Origin: DASRHY01 sp046765875
GTDB taxonomy: Bacteria; Actinomycetota; Actinomycetes; Propionibacteriales; Kribbellaceae
DNA length: 12,541 bases
Assembly: GCA_046765875.1 (NCBI GenBank)
Contig: JBKPSJ010000038.1
Location: 1 to 12,541 of the forward strand
Direction of reading: 5' to 3'
This document shows, piece after piece, positions 1-6,065 of the stretch. The notes under the pieces are model-generated. The model did not search any database, was not told where the DNA came from, and saw only the letters and a list, made by a program, of their open reading frames with translations. The first letter of the stretch is position 1. Every line of letters starts with the position of its first letter. A program made the translations under genes and the position numbers.

Positions 1-25
1 GCTCGGAGATGTGTATAAGAGACAG
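1..25. other. Nextera sequencing adapter remnant (not genomic)
   Basis: Bases 7-25 read AGATGTGTATAAGAGACAG, the 19-bp Tn5 mosaic end used in Illumina Nextera libraries. The preceding GCTCGG matches the read-2 side of that adapter. Genomic sequence begins at base 26. Open frames that start inside it give the tell-tale peptides MCIRDR and MYKRQ and should not be annotated. It marks a contig end, so the minus-strand gene here is cut artificially. Confidence 0.97.
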
Positions 26-634
26 GTCGAATACGACCCAATTGGTGCCGTCCGCCACGAGCGTGAGCTTGAGGTTGGCCAAGCCGCCCCTGTACGTGGT
101 GGGCCGCGCGCCGACCTTCTCGATCGCCGCGTGCCTGCCTCGGCGTACATCGACGTCGACCACGACCGAACGCGCACCGGTAGCGCGGACCGCGCGCACC
201 TCGACGTCCTTCCAGAGATAGTCGCCCGTCAGGCGCCTGTTGCGGCCGTTCGTCTCGACGAACATGGGAATCTCACCAAGGCACGGCTGGCAGACCGGCG
301 AACTCACCGCACGTACAGCCGAGCCGTCGCCGGTCAGCTTGAGGTAGTTCTCCGCCTGTTCGAAGTAGAACCGCACCAACGCCTCCGCAGAGGCGACGGT
401 TAGTCCAAGCGTGGCGTCCGGTCGACGTGGCGCTCCGCCGGACGCGTCCACCGATGGCGTCGCATTGGTCGACGCGTTAGTGGTGGGCGTTACGTCAGCA
501 ATAAAGGTCGAGGGGACATCGGGCGGAGTGGTGGCGGCGGGCGGGTCGTGGTCGAGGAGCATCGAGCCGGCGAGGATCGCAGCGACGACCGCGAGGACTG
601 CGCACGCGGCCCAGCGCAGGCGGGTGCCGGTCAT
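26..634 (-). CDS. DUF6318-like secreted/anchored protein, 3' end cut by contig end
   Basis: Reading down from ATG at 634 gives 203 codons with no stop before the adapter, so the C-terminus is missing. The start is well supported: GAAGGAGG at 649-642 lies 7 bases upstream. Residues 9-27 form one hydrophobic segment after Arg-rich residues 5-7, acting as signal peptide or anchor. A Thr/Ser/Pro/Ala-rich linker (about 31-75) follows, then a folded domain with ALVRFYFEQAENYL, TGD and a CxxC pair (Cys115/Cys118). This order of linker, aromatic helix, TGD and cysteine pair is what I recall of the actinobacterial DUF6318 family, often lipoproteins. Cys11 lies before the hydrophobic core and is not a good lipobox, so lipidation is doubtful. 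The cellular role is unknown; it should act outside the membrane. The next gene inward is a broken multicopper oxidase on the same strand; a functional link is not shown. Confidence 0.75.
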
Positions 635-689
635 GCCGCAGCCTCCTTCGGTCACCATCACGGTGGATACCGTGTGTCGTGCTGGCCTT

Positions 690-1110
690 CACCAGCCGTG
701 ACATTGTGCCCGAAGCGGAGGCCACGCCGTTCGAGTTATCCACAGGCTCAGGCGCGGCCGACGCGATCCGTCCGTCCTTCACCCGCAGGTCGTCGACAGT
801 CAGGATGAGGTCGCGATCGGCTGGCGGCCAAGGGTCGGGCTCGGCCTGTACGACGAGGCTGTTCCGTCAACCCCAGCTCCTGCGTCTCGTGCGGCACTCC
901 ATCGCACCGGTTCTCGAGGCGGAGTCCGTGCACGTGCACGGTGGTGGCGAGATCGCCATCGCTGCATACGTGGACGATGACCTCGGAGCCCTGTCGTACC
1001 TTCAGAGTCGGGCCTGGCATGGAACCGTTGCAGCCGGCAAGCGGCGCCACGTTCAGGTCGAGACTGTCGAGGTCCGCCAGGTCCAGCAGGCGGGGACGTA
1101 CGGCGAGCGC
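690..1110 (-). pseudogene. Decayed multicopper oxidase remnant
   Basis: This fills most of the 499-base stretch between the DUF6318-like gene and the methyltransferase. From about 1110 down, one frame reads RLLDL, then NGSMPGPTLKVRQGSEVIVH, then TTVHVHGLRLENRCDGVPHE, the first cupredoxin domain of a multicopper oxidase with its HxH copper ligands. At about 876 the text runs from DGVPHETQ straight into QELGL, a motif that normally lies some 35-45 residues later, after the WYHPH copper ligands, so that segment is missing. About 9 bases further the frame changes by a net loss of 2 bases, and the family resumes as NSLVVQAEPDPWPPADRD, then LTVDDLRVKDGRIA (about 862-765). Beyond that it is unrecognisable, and no second or third cupredoxin domain remains. 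An in-frame TGA at 1113-1111 and no start codon with a ribosome site close the 5' side. It cannot make a working oxidase. Confidence 0.82.
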
Positions 1111-1118
1111 TCACCGGG

Positions 1119-1124
1119 TAGCCT
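1119..1124 (+). promoter_or_regulatory. Possible -10 box for leaderless methyltransferase mRNA
   Basis: TAGCCT fits the actinobacterial TANNNT -10 pattern and ends 9 bases before the ATG at 1134, which has no Shine-Dalgarno sequence. No good -35 is visible. This is inferred from position only. Confidence 0.35.
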
Positions 1125-1133
1125 CGTCGCACC

Positions 1134-1829
1134 ATGTCCGTCGCGCCCGGGGCGATACCGAGCCCCAACATCTGGCACAGCCCGGCCGTCTACGAGATCG
1201 AGAACAAGGCGGTCGACCCGGATGGCCTGATCGAGACCGCGATGCGCGACGTCCGGGACTGGGCCGGCGCCGACGTGCTGGACATCGGGTGCGGCACCGG
1301 GTTTCACCTGTCGCGGTTTGCAGCTACGGCACGGACCGTGGTCGGGGTTGAGCCGCACGCCGATCTGGCTCGCCTCGCTCAGCGACGTACCGTTGCCTAT
1401 AGCAACGTTCAGGTCAGGACCGGTACGGCGCAACAACTTCCGCTGGCGGACTCGTCGGTCGATATCGCGCATGCGCGGTGGGCGTACTTCTTCGGCCCCG
1501 GCTGCGAACCCGGACTGGCCGAACTGGAGCGGGTAATGCGGCGCGGTGGTGTTGCGTTCGTGATCGACAACGACGCAGCCCGGTCGACGTTCGGCGGATG
1601 GTTCCGGCGATACCTCCCGTCGTACGACGCCCGGCAGGTGGAGCGATTCTGGTCGTCGCGCGGCTGGCAGCGGACGCCGCTGGACATCCGCTGGAGCTTC
1701 GCCAGCCGGGCCGATTTCGAGTCGGTCGTGCGGATCGAGTTCAACCGGGAGATCGCCGAGCAGGTGATCGCCGAGCACGCCGGGGTCGAGGTCGACCACG
1801 CGGTGAACCTCTGGTCGCGCCGGTACTGA
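1134..1829 (+). CDS. Class I SAM-dependent methyltransferase
   Basis: 231 residues. The SAM-binding fold is clear: motif I VLDIGCGTG at 48-56, the acidic residue after strand 2 in VVGVEP (Glu73), GTAQQLPLADSSVD at 97-110 for the adenine-side loop, and ELERVMRRGGVAFVIDN (130-146) as the strand-5 region typical of Methyltransf_11/25-type enzymes. The C-terminal third (RRYLPSY...ERFWSSRGW...LDIRWSF) carries substrate-side residues that do not identify a substrate, so small molecule, lipid or tRNA all remain possible. The ATG at 1134 has no ribosome site, but TAGCCT lies 9 bases upstream, fitting leaderless translation. The gene ends 33 bases before the chosen radA start and may be co-transcribed with it. 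It runs divergently from the dead multicopper oxidase. Confidence 0.85.
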   Translation: MSVAPGAIPSPNIWHSPAVYEIENKAVDPDGLIETAMRDVRDWAGADVLDIGCGTGFHLSRFAATARTVVGVEPHADLARLAQRRTVAYSNVQVRTGTAQQLPLADSSVDIAHARWAYFFGPGCEPGLAELERVMRRGGVAFVIDNDAARSTFGGWFRRYLPSYDARQVERFWSSRGWQRTPLDIRWSFASRADFESVVRIEFNREIAEQVIAEHAGVEVDHAVNLWSRRY

Positions 1830-1849
1830 GGATTGTCGGTCCGGCGTTC

Positions 1850-1855
1850 TAGGTT
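1850..1855 (+). promoter_or_regulatory. Possible -10 box of radA (leaderless)
   Basis: TAGGTT matches TANNNT and ends 7 bases before the radA ATG at 1863, the spacing expected when transcription starts at the initiation codon. No Shine-Dalgarno sequence precedes that ATG. No convincing -35 is visible. Confidence 0.45.
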
Positions 1856-1862
1856 GCTGGAC

Positions 1863-3263
1863 ATGACGAAAGCAGCGACGAGGACCGGACGGTCGCCGTT
1901 CCAGTGCACCGAGTGCGGCTGGACCACCGCGCGGTGGATCGGCCGCTGCGGCGAGTGCCAGACCTGGGGCACGGTGGTCGAGGTCGGCGCGCCCAAGGCC
2001 GCGCGGGTGACGGCGGGACCGGTCACGACGCCGGCCACACCGATCGCCGAGGTCAGCGCGGTCGAGGCGTCGGCGCGACCGACCGGGCTGGCCGAGCTCG
2101 ACCGGGTGCTGGGCGGCGGGATGGTGCCGGGCGCGGTCGTCCTGCTCGCGGGCGAGCCCGGGGTCGGCAAGTCCACGCTGCTGCTCGAGGTCGCCGCGCG
2201 CTCGGCTCGGTCCGGCCAGCGCACGCTGTACGTCTCCGGCGAGGAGTCTGCCGCTCAGGTGCGGCTGCGCGCGGGCCGGACCGACGCGCTGGTCGACGAC
2301 TTGTTCCTCGCCTCTGAGACCGACCTGTCGGCCGTGCTCGGGCAGGTCGACGCGGTCAAGCCCGGGCTGCTTGTAGTCGACTCGGTGCAGACGTTCGCCC
2401 ATCCGGAGGTCGACGGCGCACCCGGCGGCGTCACCCAGGTCCGCGAGGTCACGGGTGCGTTGGTGCGGCTGGCCAAGGAGCGCAACATCGCCGTGGTCCT
2501 TGTCGGCCACGTCACCAAGGACGGCGCGATCGCCGGGCCGCGGATGCTCGAGCACCTGGTCGACGTGGTGCTGGCGTTCGACGGCGACCGGCACTCGGGG
2601 TTCCGGATGGTGCGCGCGACCAAGAACAGGTTCGGGCCGGCCGACGAGGTCGGCTGCTTCGATTTGGTCGACACCGGCATCGTCGAGGTCACCGACCCGA
2701 CCGGGCTGTTCGTGTCACGGCATACCGAGCCGGTGCCAGGGACCTGCGTGACCGTGATGATGGAGGGCCGCCGGCCGCTGCTGGCCGAGGTGCAGGCGCT
2801 GGTCGCACCGTCTGCGGCGCCGCAACCGCGACGCACCACCTCCGGGCTGGAGTCCAGCCGTGTCGCGATGGTGCTCGCCGTTCTCGGCAGCCGGGTCGGC
2901 GTAAGGCTCGGCGATCAGGAGGTGTACGTCGCGACCGTCGGCGGTGTGCGGATCAACGAGCCGGTGGTGGACCTGGCGGTGGCGATCGCGGTCGCGTCCT
3001 CGGCATACGGGACGGCGGCACACCCCGGCTTGGTCGCGATCGGCGAGGTCGGGCTGGCCGGTGAGGTCCGCCGGGTCGGCGGGCTGGAGAAGCGGCTGGC
3101 AGAGGCGGCCCGGCTGGGATTCACCAAAGCCATCGTCCCTGCCGAGACGCCGAACTGGTCGAAAGAGCTCAAGCCGATCGACATCCATCGCAAGTACGGG
3201 TTGAAGGTCTACCCGGCAGCGGACATCCGTAACGCGCTGCTCGCCGCCGGAATCAACGACTGA
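1863..3263 (+). CDS. radA: DNA repair protein RadA
   Basis: 466 residues, normal for the family. RadA is a RecA-like, DnaB-type ATPase that speeds branch migration of recombination intermediates in the cytoplasm. All parts are present: a four-cysteine zinc finger (Cys15, Cys18, Cys29, Cys32), the Walker A loop GEPGVGKS (97-104), Walker B LLVVDS (about 169-174), the RadA-specific KNRFG motif (254-258), and a C-terminal Lon-protease-like domain (about 290-466, with DLAVAIAVASSAYG and GEVGLAGEVRRVGG). The ATG at 1863 is chosen because it sits just before the zinc finger at the usual distance and has TAGGTT 7 bases upstream; a TTG at 1833 would add ten atypical residues. In Bacillus and mycobacteria RadA binds DisA and lowers c-di-AMP synthesis; disA lies two genes downstream here. 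Confidence 0.97.
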   Translation: MTKAATRTGRSPFQCTECGWTTARWIGRCGECQTWGTVVEVGAPKAARVTAGPVTTPATPIAEVSAVEASARPTGLAELDRVLGGGMVPGAVVLLAGEPGVGKSTLLLEVAARSARSGQRTLYVSGEESAAQVRLRAGRTDALVDDLFLASETDLSAVLGQVDAVKPGLLVVDSVQTFAHPEVDGAPGGVTQVREVTGALVRLAKERNIAVVLVGHVTKDGAIAGPRMLEHLVDVVLAFDGDRHSGFRMVRATKNRFGPADEVGCFDLVDTGIVEVTDPTGLFVSRHTEPVPGTCVTVMMEGRRPLLAEVQALVAPSAAPQPRRTTSGLESSRVAMVLAVLGSRVGVRLGDQEVYVATVGGVRINEPVVDLAVAIAVASSAYGTAAHPGLVAIGEVGLAGEVRRVGGLEKRLAEAARLGFTKAIVPAETPNWSKELKPIDIHRKYGLKVYPAADIRNALLAAGIND

Positions 3264-3290
3264 CGTTGCCGATCTCACAGTCGCCGACAT

Positions 3291-3307
3291 GAGACGGCGG
3301 CCGTCTC
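3291..3307. promoter_or_regulatory. Perfect palindrome upstream of fabH-like gene
   Basis: GAGACGG-CGG-CCGTCTC is a 7-bp perfect inverted repeat with a 3-base centre, 28 bases after radA. No T-run follows, so it is a poor intrinsic terminator. TACCGT at 3323-3328 is a TANNNT -10 candidate, and its -35 position (about 3300-3305) falls inside the palindrome, which fits a repressor operator. A transcript-end hairpin for radA is the alternative. Confidence 0.4.
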
Positions 3308-3343
3308 GCCGGGGCCCGGCCGTACCGTTTGAGGCATCCGCCC

Positions 3344-3350
3344 GAGGAGG
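3344..3350 (+). promoter_or_regulatory. Strong ribosome binding site of the fabH-like gene
   Basis: GAGGAGG lies 7 bases before the ATG at 3358. It decides the start against upstream in-frame candidates near 3289, which would add 23 Arg/Pro-rich residues not seen at FabH N-termini. Confidence 0.8.
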
Positions 3351-3357
3351 CCCTGCC

Positions 3358-4305
3358 ATGTCCGGTTCCCGTGTCGTTGCTCTCGGCCACTATCAACCGG
3401 CCCGCGTACTCACCAACGACGAGCTCGCCGCAATCGTCGACACGACCGACGAGTGGATCACCAGCCGGGTCGGGATCAAGACCAGGCACATCGCCGCACC
3501 CGACGAGCAGGTCGACGAGATGGCCGCACTGGCCGGCGAGAAGGCACTCGCCAATTCTGGGCTGACCGCGGCCGAGATCGACATGGTGGTCGTTGCCACC
3601 TGTACGGCGCTCGACCGGTCGCCGAACATGGCCGCACAGGTCGCGCGGCGGCTCGGCGTACCGTCACCCGCGGCGCTCGACATCGGCGTGGCCTGCTCCG
3701 GCTTCAGCCATGCGATCGCGACCGCCGACCACGCGATCCGGGCCGGCGCGGCGTCCAACGCGCTGGTGATCGGCGCGGAGAAGTTGACCGACTTCGCCGA
3801 CTGGACAGACCGGTCGACGTGCGTATTGATAGGCGACGGCGCCGGTGCGGCCGTGCTCACAGCTTCGGACGAGCCCGGCGTCGGGCCGGTGCTATGGGGC
3901 TCGGTGCCGGAGATGAGCGAGGCCGTACGGATCAAGGGCCGCGACGGTACCTTCGGCCAGGAAGGCCAGGCGGTGTTCCGCTGGGCCACGACCGAACTGC
4001 CGCGGATCGCGATCGAGGTCTGCGAGCGTGGCGGCGTACGACCGGAGGACCTCGGCGGCGTCGTCCTGCACCAGGCGAACCTGCGGATCATCGAGCCACT
4101 GGCCAAGCGGATCGGCGCGGTCAACGCGGTCGTCGCGCGCGATGTCGTCGACTCCGGCAACACCTCGGCGGCCAGCATCCCGCTCGCGCTGTCCAAGTTG
4201 GTCGAGCGCCGCGAGATTCCTGCCGGCGCACCGGTTCTGCTGTTCGGCTTCGGCGGCGGGACTCGCCTATGCCGGCCAGATAATCCGCTGCCCCTGAAGC
4301 GATAG
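3358..4305 (+). CDS. fabH: Beta-ketoacyl-ACP synthase III (FabH-like), frameshifted C-terminus
   Basis: 315 residues as read. KAS III condenses an acyl-CoA starter with malonyl-ACP, either to begin fatty acid synthesis or in a dedicated pathway. The thiolase-fold catalytic triad is intact: Cys113 in DIGVACSGF, His238 in VVLHQAN, Asn268 in SGNTSAASIP. The N-terminal signature TTDEWITSRVGIKTRHIA and the glycine-rich GDGAGAAVL are also present. The end is wrong: after LFGFGGG the frame reads TRLCRPDNPLPLKR, whereas the +1 frame gives the family-standard LAYAGQIIRCP and stops at 4297. One surplus G in the GGG at 4258-4260 explains this; without it the protein has 312 residues. The active site survives either way, but the last beta strand does not. 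The gene stands alone between radA and disA, without acpP, fabD or fabF, so a role outside housekeeping fatty acid synthesis is possible. Confidence 0.9.
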   Translation: MSGSRVVALGHYQPARVLTNDELAAIVDTTDEWITSRVGIKTRHIAAPDEQVDEMAALAGEKALANSGLTAAEIDMVVVATCTALDRSPNMAAQVARRLGVPSPAALDIGVACSGFSHAIATADHAIRAGAASNALVIGAEKLTDFADWTDRSTCVLIGDGAGAAVLTASDEPGVGPVLWGSVPEMSEAVRIKGRDGTFGQEGQAVFRWATTELPRIAIEVCERGGVRPEDLGGVVLHQANLRIIEPLAKRIGAVNAVVARDVVDSGNTSAASIPLALSKLVERREIPAGAPVLLFGFGGGTRLCRPDNPLPLKR

Positions 4306-4373
4306 CCGGACCTTGAACCACCCGCATCAGGTGTAGCCACCGCTGGTCGGGGGCGGGCGGTCCGGGATTCGGC

Positions 4374-4389
4374 GCGGGGCTGTCCCCGC
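4374..4389. other. GC hairpin between fabH-like gene and disA
   Basis: GCGGGG-CTGT-CCCCGC forms a 6-bp perfect stem with a 4-base loop, 17 bases before the likely disA -10 box. There is no T-run. It could end the fabH transcript or be an operator overlapping the disA -35 region; the sequence does not decide. Confidence 0.35.
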
Positions 4390-4405
4390 CCGGTACCGTG
4401 CGGCA

Positions 4406-4411
4406 TAGACT
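4406..4411 (+). promoter_or_regulatory. Possible -10 box of disA (leaderless)
   Basis: TAGACT matches TANNNT and ends 8 bases before the GTG at 4420. No Shine-Dalgarno sequence precedes that codon, so an mRNA starting at or next to GTG is likely. It would give disA its own promoter apart from radA-fabH. No good -35 is seen. Confidence 0.5.
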
Positions 4412-4419
4412 CGGGCCTC

Positions 4420-5511
4420 GTGGTGAACGTCGACAGAAACAGCACCGACGCTCGGATGCGCGCGACCCTGGCCGCGGTCGCGCCCGGAACCGAGCTGCGC
4501 GAGGGTCTGGAGCGCATTCTGCGCGGCCGTACCGGTGCCCTGCTCGTGCTCGGCCACGACCGTACCGTCGATGCGATCTCCACCGGCGGGTTCGAGATCG
4601 ACGTCGAGTTCACCGCCACCGGGCTACGTGAGCTGAGCAAGATGGACGGCGCACTGGTGCTCGACCGCGACCTCGGCCGGATCGTCCGCGCCGCGGTGCA
4701 CCTGATGCCGGACCCGTCGATCCCGACCCAGGAGACCGGCACCCGGCACCGCACGGCCGACCGGGTCGCGCGCCAGACCGGATTTCCGGTGATCTCGGTG
4801 TCGCAGTCAATGCACATCATCGCGGTGTACGTCGACGACCAGCGCTACGTCCTCGAGGACTCCGGCGCCATCCTGTCCCGCGCGAACCAGGCGCTGGCCA
4901 CCCTCGAGCGGTACAAGCTCCGCCTCGACGAGGTGTCCGGCACGCTGTCGGCGCTGGAGATCGAGGACCTGGTCACCGTTCGCGACGTCGCCGCGGTCGC
5001 CCAGCGGCTCGAGATGGTCCGCCGGATCGCCGCCGAGATCGACGGGTACGTCGTGGAGCTCGGCACCGACGGCCGGCTTCTGACCCTCCAGCTCAACGAG
5101 CTGGTCGCGGGTGTCGCGGGCGAGCGCGAGCTGGTGGTACGTGACTACATCCCGGGCGGCTCCGGCCGCAGGTCCAAGTCCGCCGCCGAGGTGCTGTCCG
5201 AGCTCGACGCGGTCAGCGCGGCCGAACTGCTCGACATCGGCCAGGTGGCCCGGGCCCTGCAGCTGGGTGGGGCCGAGCAACTCGACGCGGCGGTGACGCC
5301 GCGCGGCTACCGCCTGCTGGCGAAGGTGCCTCGTCTTCCGGGCGCCGTGATCGATCGCCTCATCGACCACTTCGGTCACCTGCAGAAGCTGCTGGCCGCC
5401 TCGATCGACGACCTGCAGACCGTCGACGGCGTCGGCGAGAACCGCGCCCGCACCGTCCGCGAGGGTCTGTCCCGCCTGGCCGAGTCCAGCATCCTCGAAC
5501 GCTACGTCTGA
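4420..5511 (+). CDS. disA: DNA integrity scanning diadenylate cyclase DisA
   Basis: 363 residues, full length. DisA joins two ATP into cyclic di-AMP while scanning DNA; branched or damaged DNA lowers its activity. The diadenylate cyclase domain (about 10-140) carries the two catalytic signatures: DGA at 76-78 (KMDGALVLDRDL) and the TRHRTADR motif at 108-115. A helical linker with ALATLERYKLRLDEVSGTLS follows, and the C-terminal helix-hairpin-helix DNA-binding domain (about 295-355) contains TVDGVGENRARTVREGLSRL. It would form an octamer in the cytoplasm. The start is GTG at 4420, or the adjacent GTG at 4423; the -10-like TAGACT supports leaderless expression. Its usual neighbour radA is close upstream but separated by the fabH-like gene. 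Its stop lies 6 bases from the converging Uma2-like stop, with no room for a terminator between them. Confidence 0.97.
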   Translation: MVNVDRNSTDARMRATLAAVAPGTELREGLERILRGRTGALLVLGHDRTVDAISTGGFEIDVEFTATGLRELSKMDGALVLDRDLGRIVRAAVHLMPDPSIPTQETGTRHRTADRVARQTGFPVISVSQSMHIIAVYVDDQRYVLEDSGAILSRANQALATLERYKLRLDEVSGTLSALEIEDLVTVRDVAAVAQRLEMVRRIAAEIDGYVVELGTDGRLLTLQLNELVAGVAGERELVVRDYIPGGSGRRSKSAAEVLSELDAVSAAELLDIGQVARALQLGGAEQLDAAVTPRGYRLLAKVPRLPGAVIDRLIDHFGHLQKLLAASIDDLQTVDGVGENRARTVREGLSRLAESSILERYV

Positions 5512-5517
5512 CCCGAG

Positions 5518-5907
5518 TCAGTCCAGCCGTTCGAGATCCACCGTGACCTCAAACGGCACCGAGCTGACGAAGCGCCCCGCGACCACCCCGCTGTCCCGGT
5601 AACCGAACTCGTCGGTCAGATGGCAGGCCAGCACGGTCACGGGGTCGTCGAGATCGACGATCCAGTAGTGCACGTCCACGTCCGGAACAACTTCCAGATG
5701 CGCCGGTAACTGAGCGGCGAGCGCCATCGCGAGAGCCAGGCCGGCCACGTTGTGGTCCGGCGTCGGGCTCGGCGACATCACCAGGCTGCCTTCCTGCAAC
5801 TCGACGCGGCCGTGGTCGGCCTCACCGAGCGCCGCGTAGTCGTCGATCGTGAGCGGATGCTCGAAGTCGGATGACGACGGCGTCGGTGGCAGCGGCTGGG
5901 CCGTCAT
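5518..5907 (-). CDS. Uma2-family protein with internal deletion of the nuclease core
   Basis: 129 residues; intact Uma2 (DUF820) proteins run to about 190. The start ATG at 5907 is fixed by GGAGGAGA 6-7 bases upstream. The N-terminal part is typical: LTIDDYAALGEADHGRVELQ (19-38), then GSLVMSPSPTPDH (40-52) and a helix. The C-terminal part is also typical: YWIVDLDDPVTVLACHL, then GYRD and GRFVSSVPFEVTVDLERL. Between DVDVH (76-80) and YWIVD the roughly 60 residues that hold the PD-(D/E)xK-like core are absent (the usual PDvvVv strand, the lvVEV-SP strand and the conserved Lys). The two halves join in frame, probably at the His shared with the family's GIPHYW. Nuclease activity is therefore not expected. 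Uma2 proteins are numerous in actinobacteria and mostly uncharacterised. It may be a young pseudogene or a repurposed fragment; TACCGT (5946-5941) could be its -10. Confidence 0.75.
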   Translation of the reverse strand: MTAQPLPPTPSSSDFEHPLTIDDYAALGEADHGRVELQEGSLVMSPSPTPDHNVAGLALAMALAAQLPAHLEVVPDVDVHYWIVDLDDPVTVLACHLTDEFGYRDSGVVAGRFVSSVPFEVTVDLERLD

Positions 5908-5989
5908 GCGCTCTCCTCCATCCGGGGTCGCCATGCTGTCACGGTACGACACGGCGCTGCTGCGCTTCGGCCTGCGCGCTGTGGACAAC

Positions 5990-6018
5990 TTGACCAGCCG
6001 CCAGGAGAAGGCTAATAC
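5990..6018 (+). promoter_or_regulatory. Promoter of the padR-exporter operon
   Basis: TTGACC (5990-5995) and TAATAC (6013-6018) are separated by 17 bases, giving a 5/6 match to the -35 consensus and a partial -10. GATAAT at 6028-6033 is a better -10 by itself but has no -35 at the right distance. Either start gives a short leader to the GTG at 6066. Confidence 0.5.
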
Positions 6019-6059
6019 TCCATGTGGGATAATCGGTATGGACTGATCGGGGTGGAGTA
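6016..6059. promoter_or_regulatory. Operator-like inverted repeats before padR
   Basis: TACTCCA (6016-6022) is mirrored perfectly by TGGAGTA (6053-6059). A near-copy, ATGGACT (6038-6044), also mirrors ACTCCAT (6017-6023) at 6 of 7 positions. The elements overlap the candidate -10 boxes and the region just upstream of the gene, a normal place for autorepression by PadR. The spacing differs from the classic PadR ATGT-N-ACAT site, so the assignment is inferred from position. Confidence 0.45.
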
Positions 6060-6065
6060 CAGATC

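Noticed and set aside
9..403. Two plus-strand open frames beginning MCIRDR and MYKRQ
   Set aside because: Both start codons lie in the adapter, and the frames run antisense to the DUF6318-like gene.
635..689. Continuation of the multicopper oxidase toward the DUF6318-like start
   Set aside because: No further cupredoxin text is readable in any frame; this stretch holds the ribosome site of the downstream gene.
1053..2594. 513-codon minus-strand open frame
   Set aside because: Antisense to the methyltransferase and radA, rich in Arg/Pro/His with no motif; a by-product of GC-rich third positions.
3393..4820. 475-codon minus-strand open frame
   Set aside because: Spans the antisense of two well-identified genes (fabH-like and disA) with no family signature.
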